DNA from: Trebouxia sp. TZW2008
Lineage: Eukaryota > Chlorophyta > Trebouxiophyceae > Trebouxiales > Trebouxiaceae
DNA: 64,000 nucleotides
Assembly: GCA_002118135.1 (NCBI GenBank)
Contig: BDIU01000257.1
Span: 1 to 64,000, forward strand
Direction: 5' to 3'
Below the pieces are notes generated by a model. It ran no database searches, was not told where the DNA came from, and was given only the letters and a program-made list of their open reading frames with translations. Positions 56,157 through 64,000 of the stretch are shown here, piece after piece (position 1 is the stretch's first letter; each line of letters opens with the position of its first letter). Position numbers and translations under genes: made by a program.

Positions 56157-56880
56157 CTATTTTTGACTGCAAGCCCAAAAGAGTGTCGATGCTAACATGA
56201 GCAGTGTTGTATGCTCCATCAACCCTGGATTGATCCACTCTGCCTGACCAATAATCTGCTCAACTGCGCTGCGGCAAGCTTCTTTGTGAGTCTGTACTAC
56301 ATGCAAAAGGCGCAGTAGAGAGCCTGGACTCAGAGGGTGGACGTCAAAGGCAGGGCTGTTCCAGAATGCTGCTGTGGCATGCTTGATCATGCATGTGCTA
56401 ATAAATTGCCAAGATCACATCTGTCAGCCAGCGATGCCCAGGCAACTGCAGTTGTTGGATGTTTACATAGGGTGTTGCCATCATTCTTCTGTGCTTGCGT
56501 GGATAGATGATAGTCACAGTCTTTCAAGACCCCCTTCATGTTGAACTTGTGGGCAAACTCTAGGATTGGCTTTGCAGCAGCGGCTGATGCACACCAGCGC
56601 CCATATGGATCAACCGAGCTTTGGCCACTCCGCTGATACAAAAAGTCCAATGCCGCTTGCACATCTGCTTTGGCATGACCTTTCGTTGGAATGTTTTGGC
56701 AGAATGCTCTTCCTCAGCAGCTGCCGCTTGCCCTGCAGTGTCGAAAATATCCGCAAAGACTGGTGAAGATACGGCCAGAAAGGTCTTGTGCACTGGTATC
56801 TGCTCGCCATCAAAGTCTGGAAAGGCGTCTGCCATCCCAGCAGCCATTTCTGAAATAGTGTCCTTTTGCAGGTGAGCCAT
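56157..56880 (-). pseudogene. BTB/POZ domain protein, broken copy
   Basis: Paralogue of 53672-54457. It starts MAHLQKDTISEMAAGMADAF and keeps the BTB signature EQIPVHKTFLAV and SPVFADIFDTAG. A frameshift near 56665-56690, before KGHAKADVQAALDFLYQR, moves the frame. A loss of about 10 bases near 56390-56400 relative to copy 1 (where copy 1 reads AYAELYII) creates a stop, and the frame resumes at KHATAAFWNSP. The C-terminus also diverges and lacks the SCPHCRRS motif. No splice sites restore the frame convincingly, so I call it a pseudogene. Confidence 0.8.
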
Positions 56881-57185
56881 AGTCTCGATATAAACGAAAT
56901 CACCGCACTCTGGCCCCTCCCTTTGGCCACCTGCAATCGCTGCAAGGCTATCATGTGAATCTTGACCGCGTGACGTCCCATGCAACGTTTCACAAAACTG
57001 CGCCAGCTGAAGAAAGCTGGCTATAGCTGTGGAGCAAGATCGCCGAAAAAGGACCGCTCTACCTTTCAGGTCTGGGCCGTTCCAACGGCATCCGATGCAT
57101 ATGTGTTCAAGTGGCGAAGCCTGTATTAGAGTTGAATGCCGTTGTCTGCGGATGCCAGGCCAATCCTCTGCCGTGCTCGACACGG

Positions 57186-57503
57186 CACGGCATCTTCCTC
57201 AATTCTTGGATGGTGCTCATGGCCGATTCGCAGCAAATTGTAATCCCACCATGCAAGCGCACCTGCTACTGCATCTTTCCCAGGGTGGCATTCTGCCTTT
57301 TCTCATCAGTAATGTGCAGTACTGGAGCCTAAGCAAGATGTTGTGTGCAGCAGATGCTGAGATCAGTCATGGTTGTCCTGTGAGATTGCATTGCACGCCA
57401 TTGTCCTAATACAATCCAGCTGCATCTCCTCAATTGAGTGATTCACTAGTGCAGCAATGTTGCATGGCAAATCAGAACATGCACTGCCGTTGACATTTGC
57501 ACG
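57186..57503. other. Intergenic between the broken BTB copy and FTB
   Basis: About 320 bases holding the promoter remnant of the broken BTB copy and the FTB 3' UTR. Nothing else seen. Confidence 0.5.
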
Positions 57504-60500
57504 TCACAAATAAACAGGTGGTGACCTGGCATGTCCAAGCGCTGCAGTAAGGCGGTGTTCTACAACATTGCACAAAGGGTCAGCTTTCACCAACTTATTG
57601 CTCTGTGGGCCCAACACAAAGTTGCCAAAGTTTTGAGATGAGGACAACCCACTCAGGCAGTAGCAGGTGTGATAGTAATCAGGCGGCTTTCCTGGCTTAT
57701 CTCTCATGCCACCTTTATTGGCTTGACAGCATCTCAACAGCCACAGCTGCAGTGCTTCAACATTGTACCATAATGGCTGTTGCAACTCTTCTGTTGTACT
57801 CAACGGGTTCCCCTCACTTGCAGCATCACCTATGTCTGCATCTTGCCAATCAGAAACAGCTGATTGTCTGTCTGTGTGGCCCTGCTGATGTGTTGTGCAC
57901 AGCAACGCAGCTGTGGCTTCTACAGTGTCAGTGTTGTCTGCTGCTCTCTGCACAGCTTGCTGGAGACTTCTAGTGGCTGCTAAGAGATCCTGGGACTTGC
58001 GATGCAGCTGAGCAGCGTTCTCTGCATCTGCCTGTGCTGCCTGCCTGCTCGAAGCTTCAGCTGCATTGGATGCTGCTGCAGCAGCTTCTGCTTTGACCTG
58101 TACAAGCACAGCGCGGAATGCTGACGCGTCGCTCAGTCGTAACCCGTCTACTCACCAACACCAGCGATGATGAATGAAGCACAGCATGTTTAGTGCCCAC
58201 AACTTCTTATAAGTCATGCTGTCATATGAAGGCAACAAGGTTGCATAGCATCTTTGCTGATGCGCATGCATGACCTGAGTGGACAGGCGAGAGGGATGAT
58301 AAAGGAGTGTGTTCCGAAATCCCAAGGGGACAGCAGCTTGGGTGTCACCACTTGTTATCAGGCACATGACCTTTGTATTTGGTAACATCAACAAAGTGGT
58401 CTTACCTTTGTCCTGTGTAAGTCATCCAAAGCCTGGACAGCAGGATCTGTCCCCTCAAGCTTCAGCACCTGCTCAGCCACCGCCAGGATAGCTGCGCCAC
58501 CCGCATCATCACTGCAGCCACCGCCAGCATGGGCAGTGGCAGAGCGTGAGGCGGAAGTCAGATCAGCAGGAATGCTGCACTGGGCCAGGTAGTCTGGCAT
58601 GAGCTGTTGAAGAAGAGGGAAGACGCCGCCCTGCCAGAAGGAGTAGCAGCCATCTACAAGCTTGTTTGTGCGGCCCATGAAGCCGCCCTCTACAGCACCC
58701 TGCAACAAGATGCATATTCAGCTATAGACCATCACATGATGTTGCAGAGCACAGGTCCTGCTGTTTGAGGGATTCACAGGCTGCTGTACTCATGTGTCCA
58801 ATTTGTGTGATGCTCAAAAGTAAAAAGGGAATGCAGACCAAGACTCAGTCTGTATTTTAGCCTGTGATGAATGTCAACACGAGCGTAACCCTGGCGGTGG
58901 CGCCACTCTGCAGATATTGGCACATCAGAGGAATCTTTGAGCTGAAGCACCCTGCAACAATGAATGCAACATGAATTTTTGTGCAACTATTGGTCCACAC
59001 TCTGCTGTTTCATTTGTTGCAGCAGTTGGTGGCCAGACGTGTCTGCAGACAATCACCTGTGCTTGCTCTCAGCAACAGCAAGTCAATGACATGTCCTTCA
59101 GTCAAGTCCACATGCATATCTCACAGCACAGCACAGCAAAATGCAACTCCAGTGCGGTCAATTGAGGCACAGCAAATGCAGCGCAGCACAGCAAAGTGCA
59201 GCACAGCACAGCACAGCACAGCACAGCACAGCATGTAACATGCACCACAACTGACCTGCATGCGCACAGCCCAGTGCACAAGGCGGCGCAGGTTGAGTTG
59301 ATGAGCCTGTCCCACGAGCATGAGGGCCGCAAGGCCACAGAAGGTGTAACCCCCATGAGCCTCATTGCCAGGCTCCCCACCCAGACCCCCCTCATAGGTC
59401 TGCAGAAACATCAGTCTTGGCGTCTGTTTGATTGATTTCATTTTAGTGTGTCTGCTTTAACAATGACATGAGACGGCTGCAAGGCTACAGAAGGTGTAAT
59501 CCCCATGAGCCTACCCAGACCCCCCTCATAAGTCTGCAATAACCAGGTTGTTGATAATGATAATAACAATAGCAATGATGGTCATGATAATAATATCAAC
59601 AATCATCATTACACATTCACGCACATGTGCTAGGTGTGTGTGGCAAAAACAATGATGTGATGGTGATGACCATGACAGTGAAGACAGCAAATGAAAATGA
59701 CGATGCCCATTATGATTTGGTGATCCATGCACAGAACTGTGGGCAGTGCATTTTACTTTGACAACCACAACATCTACATGGTAATGAAAAGTGCGTGCAA
59801 AAGTGTAACATTGCTTGATCACCCTTCATGTCATCATCTCACAATGTGTTGTACATGCAAGCATGCTAACCTGACAGCGTTTGACATACTGCACCATGCC
59901 AGCCTTCTGTGCAAGAGCATGCTTGTCTAGCCCAAGCATATGAGCTGTAGCCATGGCTGTATAGCAGCCACGCACATCCACTTCACCGCCTGTAACACGT
60001 ACACATGAGTTGATGAGTACATTTACATTGTACAAGGCTGAGTGCTGAGCTGCAAGAGGTGGCAATGCGAGAATCATTGGGTGACCATGATGCAGATATC
60101 ACGCATGAACATACTGATGTCCATCAGGACCAAGGTGTCTATATATATTCTGCAGAAATTACCTTCACATACCGTGAAACCACCTCCATCTTCACTTGGG
60201 ACAGCTCGACGTTCTAGAAAGTTGTATACTGCTGGCCTGTTGATGGCGGACAGTGCTGATGCCTCTCCCAGAGTGACCGAACATGCAACTGCTGCATATG
60301 TCGGTGCGAGGTGAGGCAGCTGCATAGGACCACCTCCAAAACCTCCTTCTGAATCTTGGCAAAGCGTAAGAAAGTCTATCACAGCCTCAACGGGTACTTC
60401 TGGCGGCAGAGGCGCGTCGAGTAAAGCCAGTGAGTGCACGATCCAATAGCAGATCCACGGTCTGCTGGAGTCCAATACGACGAAGCCGGAAGGCAACTTC

Positions 60501-60667
60501 TGCAAGCCTCCATGCAAATACGCTGTGTGCAGGTCTCGATGCAGCATCAAGGAGTCGGCACACTCATGCAGCGGCGTATCGACGAAGTCTTGGTACAGCG
60601 AAGTGATCCGGTCTTCTAGATTGGTTTGTTCGACAGACGTTGCGGTGACCACACCATCTTCGATCAT
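57504..60667 (-). CDS. FTB: Protein farnesyltransferase subunit beta
   Basis: Five exons in phase: 60667-60163, 59989-59871, 59399-59256, 58699-58406, 58097-57504; 551 aa. With its alpha subunit it attaches farnesyl to CaaX-box cysteines in the cytosol. Prenyltransferase alpha-alpha barrel repeats are clear: CQDSEGGFGGGP, GGEVDVRGCYTA, YEGGLGGEPGNEAHGGYTF, EGGFMGRTNKLVDGCYSFWQGG. The zinc ligands are D272 and C274 (VDGCYS) and H497 (DYYHTCYCLSG), and MRDKPGK matches the family's substrate-pocket motif. The end PLCNVV is typical. An Ala/Gln/Asp-rich insertion of roughly 150 residues lies between QGGVFPLL and WYNVEALQLWLL and makes the protein longer than usual. The start is the first ATG giving a normal N-terminus; an upstream in-frame ATG exists at 60873. 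Exons 3 and 4 have echoes at 59475-59540 and 58870-58980. Confidence 0.93.
59104..59233. repeat. CAGCA pentanucleotide-type repeat in FTB intron 3
   Basis: Imperfect CACAG/CAGCA array, perfect from about 59198 to 59232, just beyond the exon 3 donor at 59256. Confidence 0.9.
59475..59540 (-). repeat. Echo of FTB exon 3 (acceptor plus exon start)
   Basis: Repeats TYEGGLGG and the CTGCAG acceptor side, upstream of exon 3 on the minus strand, with an internal deletion. Confidence 0.85.
59551..59650 (+). repeat. Dispersed repeat family A, copy 3
   Basis: ATGATAATAACAATAGCAAT lead, then ATTACACATTC, GCACATGTGCTAGGTGTGTG and TGGC, where similarity stops. FTB intron 2. Confidence 0.78.
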
Positions 60668-61561
60668 GGTCACAAACGCGCTCGCTGCGCAAATCCGCGA
60701 TAGTCGCTCATGCGTTTGACTGCAGGATGTGCAGTGCCATAGACCAGCTTCTGTTCGTTCGTCCGTGCACACAATTGTTTGCAGTGCCAGTAAGTCAAAA
60801 GACTTTTTTTTGGCAGATTGAAGCAGCAAACAGATGCTCTGACGCTTGCAGATTGCGATCATTGTAAACAGCATTACCTTACAGAGCCGGGACTGTGCAG
60901 ACTCAAAAAGTCATCGAGACAATGAAATGAAAGAAATGAACAGTTGACAGTTCTATTGCATCTGCCTTCAAGATTGGCTCAATTGAGAGCCAAAAAGAAT
61001 GTGTAAAGAATAGGACATGCATGCTGTGAACCAAAAGAAATGCATGCTGTAGGCCATAAAAGTCACATTGAATGAACACACATGCCGCAAAAATGCAAAG
61101 CGTCAGCACAACACGCTGCATAAGTTCAACAGGCTTGTTTGCAGCGAAGCTTCAAAATCTGAGATCAAAATTGGTTGCTGTGTTATTCATTGTCAGGCTG
61201 AGCTACTGCAGCTGAATCTCCAGGCCGGCAGTGTTGCAAGTATGTGATCCACTGCAAGCTTCTGCAGTTGATGTTGCCATCAGATTTTGCTGTCAAATCT
61301 GATGGTTGTTTCATCGATGCTCAGGCTGAGCTGCTGCAGCTGATCTTGAGCAAGCATTCTTGTAAGTATCTGGTCAATTGCAAGCTACAAGCCTCTGCGA
61401 TTGATCTTACCATCGACCAGCAGTTCCTGCAGGTGACTGCCCTTGTGCACAACAAGTGTGATGCTGAGTGTCGATGACGCTGGCCTTTCCAAATGTGGTC
61501 CTTGCATGCTGTAAACAGGCTTGTCTGAAACTGTCAAAACTGGTTGCTGTTTCATCAATCG
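60668..61561. other. Intergenic: FTB promoter side and echoes of the next gene's last exon
   Basis: The first about 230 bases are upstream of FTB. From 61186 to about 61480 lie two partial copies of the terminal exon of the next minus-strand gene (sharing TGCAAGCTTCTGC or TGCAAGCTACAAGCCTCTGC, CCAGCAGTTCCTGCAGGTGA and CCCTTGTGCACAACAAGTG), placed beyond its stop codon. Confidence 0.7.
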
Positions 61562-64000
61562 TCACGCTGCCGCTGAATCTTCAGCAAGCAGTCTTGCAAG
61601 TATCTGGTCAATTGCAAGCTGCAAGCCTCTGCGGTTAATATTGCCATCAACCAACAGTTCCTGCAGGTGATTGCCCTTGTGCACAACAAGTGTGATGCCT
61701 AAAGTCAAGGACGCTGGCCTTTCCCAATGTGGTCCTCGCATGCTGTCAACAGCCCTGTCTGAGGCTGTGGGCTCACTGAGACTTGTCCCCTGTGATGCTG
61801 AAGCTTGGCCTGGCACTGAGACTTCGCTGCCTATGGGTGGCTGTGCATCTGCTGTAGGTGTTACGCCAGCCACAGCTGTGGTGCCCTCTGCCTCAGCTGT
61901 GGCAATCTCAGCAGCGGCACTGTCAGCAGCTAGTCTGTTTGCAGCTGCTGCGATACCAGTCAAATACACCTGCTCAAACAAACATTGTAATTTCAGTAAC
62001 TGAAGACTGTTGCCTGACAGTGCTATCAAATACACCTGCTCATGTGAAGGTGTTTGGAACGCTGACGCGTCGCTCACTCGTGCTCCGCTCACTCGTGTTT
62101 GTGTCAGTGGCTGAGGACCGCTGCAAGATACTGTGCATACTGAAATGATATGGCAAAAGATGGGGCTGCAATTGTATGTGTACTGCAGCTGCCAGGCTCA
62201 ACTCAGCAGTACACCGTGGTTCTCAAACATGCAGGTTGCAGTGATGCGCCATACAATTGTACTGACATTACCTGACTGCTATCACACAAGAAGCTGACAA
62301 CGACATAACACTGTGGGGCGCTAGCAAATGGCTGCAAAGCTAAGCAGCAAAGTATGCACAGCTGACAGACAGAATTCTTCAGCAGATAAAGCAATCAAGC
62401 ATAGCCCCTCAAGGAACAAGCCAATGCAGTGAGTTGATCCGTACGCTAGATAAACCTCGAGTTACCCTCAACCAAGACAGGTGAACCTTCACACTAAGAC
62501 AGGCAAATGTGGGTCAACAAGGACCTCCGTGGTGGTGTTATAAACCAGCAGACAGACCTGAAAGCCCTTAGCATATACAGAGACTGACTGCTGTCAAGCA
62601 TTGAGCTTCCAAAGATGTGTTTGGCTAGCAGACACATTTGAATGCCTTCATTGTGTACAGACATTGACCATTGCTGCGCGTTCATAATGAATCAGGCTAG
62701 CAGACACACCTGAGTGTACTCGGCATATACAGAGACTGACTCCCGTCTGCCTGTTTCCACAGTGTCCACCTCTGGCAGCGACATAAGTGCTTCAGCCACA
62801 TCTGTTGCCTCTGGCATCGGCATCTGTATGCAATCAGTGCATGTCAAACCACAAGAAGTACAGGTCGAAGCAAAGAAGAAAGCAAAGTTTTGCACCAGCA
62901 GTAGGCGGATTGCAGCCACATCTGTTGTCTCTGGCATTGGCATCTGCATGCAATCATTGTATGTCAAAAAGAAAAGAGAGCAAACAAATCAGCAACAGGA
63001 CGACCTTGGCATCAGGAGGTTTGGTTTGGAAACATCCTTGCTGCAGAGACAGCGCAGTCAGCACCCGACCACTGCGTCCTGACTGTGATGGTACTTCTGA
63101 CAATGACACAGTTTGATCAAAGGACAGCATGCTCCAGAACAGATGCAGTCGAGACATCAAGGACACGCTGACATCCTGCTATCTGACACACCAGCAGGGT
63201 TTCCTCTTGAGCCTGAGTTGTGGCAGCATCCTGGCTGAGTAAGCTCAGTCTGTCTGAGATCTCAAGCATATTTCAAGAGTCAGGACACCTTTTCTGAATT
63301 CAGATCCATTCATGGCAACCCAAAAACAATGATAACAATAAGAAATGATTACACTTTCCAGCACATGTGCTACGTGTGTGTTGCCCAAGTCCTGTCCCGC
63401 CAGGCCAGCTTGTTCTGGGCATCACAATAAGGACTTTTGATGTTCAACATGCGAAAGTCAGACAAAAGAATGTCGTTTCATATCTTCCTAGGTCGACCCC
63501 GTGGGTTTGGGCCCTTGACCTGACCAAACAGCATGAACATGCTGTGGTACAATGTGGGCATTCTGTTAGTGAACCTACCAGGAGGGTCCCTTATTGAGCC
63601 TCAGTTGGGGCAGCATCCTGGCCGAGTGAGCTCAGCCTGTTTGAGCTCCCAAGCATGCTTCTCGAGCGTGTTTCTGGAGTCGGGACAACTTTCCTGGGAT
63701 CAAATGGGTTCATTGCATCAGGATAAGGCCATAATGCAATGTGGAACTCCTGCTAGCTGCATACCAGGAGGACAGCTTCTTGAGTTGAGGCAGCCTGTCT
63801 CAACCTCAGCCTGTCTTAACCTCAGCCTCATCCTGTCTCAACTTCCAAAAACAAATGAGGAGGCAGGAACAGCTGAGCTCACCTCTAATTTGAAAGAAGT
63901 CCCAAGCACAGTTCTTGAGTCAGGAGCAGGGGCAGGAAGGGCTGATTCCTCCACAAGGGCGTTTAGCATGTCATCAAGGGCTATTGGCTGCAATCGCTTG
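61562..64000 (-). CDS. Unidentified protein, last exons only (gene continues to the right)
   Basis: Exons I can support: 64000-63883 (open at the window edge, ending TSFKLE at a GTGAGC donor, phase 0), one starting at 63230 (DAATTQAQEETLL, end uncertain), 62823-62710 (MPMPEATDVAEAL to VYAEYTQ, phase 0 on both sides) and terminal 61969-61562 (VYLTGIAAAANRLAADSA to LLAEDSAAA). The terminal exon has an Ala/Thr/Pro-rich linker, then GITLVVHKGNHLQELLVDGN and LAIDQILARLL, which look structured. I do not recognise the family. Echo copies flank the exons at 62025-62105, 62535-62680 and 62870-62970, and the exon at 63230 has one at about 63595-63690. At least one joining exon between 63230 and 62823 may be missing from this model. 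Confidence 0.5.
62535..62680 (-). repeat. Two echoes of the exon 62823-62710 end
   Basis: Copies of the exon end and donor: SVYAKGFQ (near 62560) and SVHNEGIQ (near 62645), where the functional exon ends SVYAEYTQ. Each is followed by GTCTGTCTGCT or GTGTCTGCTAG. Confidence 0.82.
62870..62970 (-). repeat. Echo of the exon 62823-62710 start
   Basis: Reads MPMPETTDVAA after a CATGCAG-type acceptor, against MPMPEATDVAE in the functional exon, and then loses similarity. Confidence 0.85.
63325..63420 (+). repeat. Dispersed repeat family A, copy 4
   Basis: AATGATAACAATAAGAAATG lead, then CAGCACATGTGCTACGTGTG, TTGCCCAAGTCCTGTCCCGC and CAGGCCAGCTTGTTC. Close to copies 1 and 2. Confidence 0.82.

Larger units (their letters stand above)
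52430..57185. repeat. Tandem segmental duplication, unit about 2.4-2.5 kb
   Basis: Unit 1 is about 52430-54900 and unit 2 about 54930-57185. Paired points: exon 9 end and donor 52544 with 55042 (offset 2498), exon 10 start 52887 with 55339 (2452), BTB start codon 54457 with 56880 (2423). The shrinking offset shows net deletions in unit 2. Flanking non-coding sequence also matches (CATCATGCTGGCAA at about 53025 and 55481, and CAGCATGATGAGCAA at about 53062 and 55515). Confidence 0.88.

Noticed and set aside
56560..57183. A 207-codon minus-strand frame containing the BTB start of the broken copy.
   Set aside because: The upstream 100 codons have no counterpart in the intact copy and the end is out of frame. 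It is an accidental extension around a frameshift.

Overview
This window is nuclear DNA of a eukaryotic green alga, most plausibly a chlorophyte and perhaps a trebouxiophyte; the class is a guess. The reasons are spliced protein genes with GT..AG introns ending mostly in TGCAG, a chloroplast FZO-like GTPase with a TMP-synthase-like N-terminus (a plant and algal family), a plant-type copper amine oxidase, a eukaryotic tRNA-Gln, abundant CAG-type low complexity, and moderate GC. All gene models below were spliced by eye. Exon phases agree through every junction I list unless stated, and no transcript data were used.

Layout, left to right. A GAGT microsatellite is at 1-122. A minus-strand acidic protein gene of unknown function (about 378-3740) runs off the left side. 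A divergent promoter region separates it from FZL (4377-15435, 12 exons, 960 aa). Then come a possible 56-aa membrane protein gene (15745-15992), an RlmL-type THUMP/RNA methyltransferase gene (16103-20244, 9 exons, 522 aa), tRNA-Gln(UUG) on the minus strand (20721-20792), and an Ala/Gln/Ser/Pro-rich protein gene (21435-25327). After a repeat-rich gene-poor stretch (25.3-27.5 kb) lies a copper amine oxidase gene on the minus strand (36376-27542, 12 exons, 718 aa). It is divergent from a TRF4-type non-canonical poly(A) polymerase gene (37001-43069, 7 exons, 632 aa). Next is a GATA-like zinc-finger gene (44093-52971, 10 exons, 692 aa). A roughly 2.4-2.5 kb tandem duplication follows. It carries the last part of the GATA-like gene and a BTB gene: BTB copy 1 is intact (53672-54457, minus) and copy 2 is broken (about 56157-56880). 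Protein farnesyltransferase beta (60667-57504, minus, 5 exons, 551 aa) and the last exons of an unidentified minus-strand gene (61562 to the right edge) end the window.

The genes have no shared pathway; this is an ordinary mix of housekeeping genes (plastid membrane dynamics, rRNA modification, RNA surveillance, transcription, protein prenylation, amine oxidation).

The striking feature is how the introns are built. Beside most exons sit one to eight degenerate partial copies of that exon, called exon echoes here. Copies upstream of the functional exon keep the 3' splice site and the beginning of the exon; copies downstream keep the end of the exon and the 5' splice site. The pattern recurs in nearly every multi-exon gene of the window and even past a stop codon. 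It is best explained by recurrent short tandem duplications across exon-intron borders. At least two echoes (7423-7575 in FZL, 47735-47836 in the GATA-like gene) are still open, bounded by splice sites and phase-symmetric, so they could act as alternative exons. Two dispersed repeat families with four copies each also occur.
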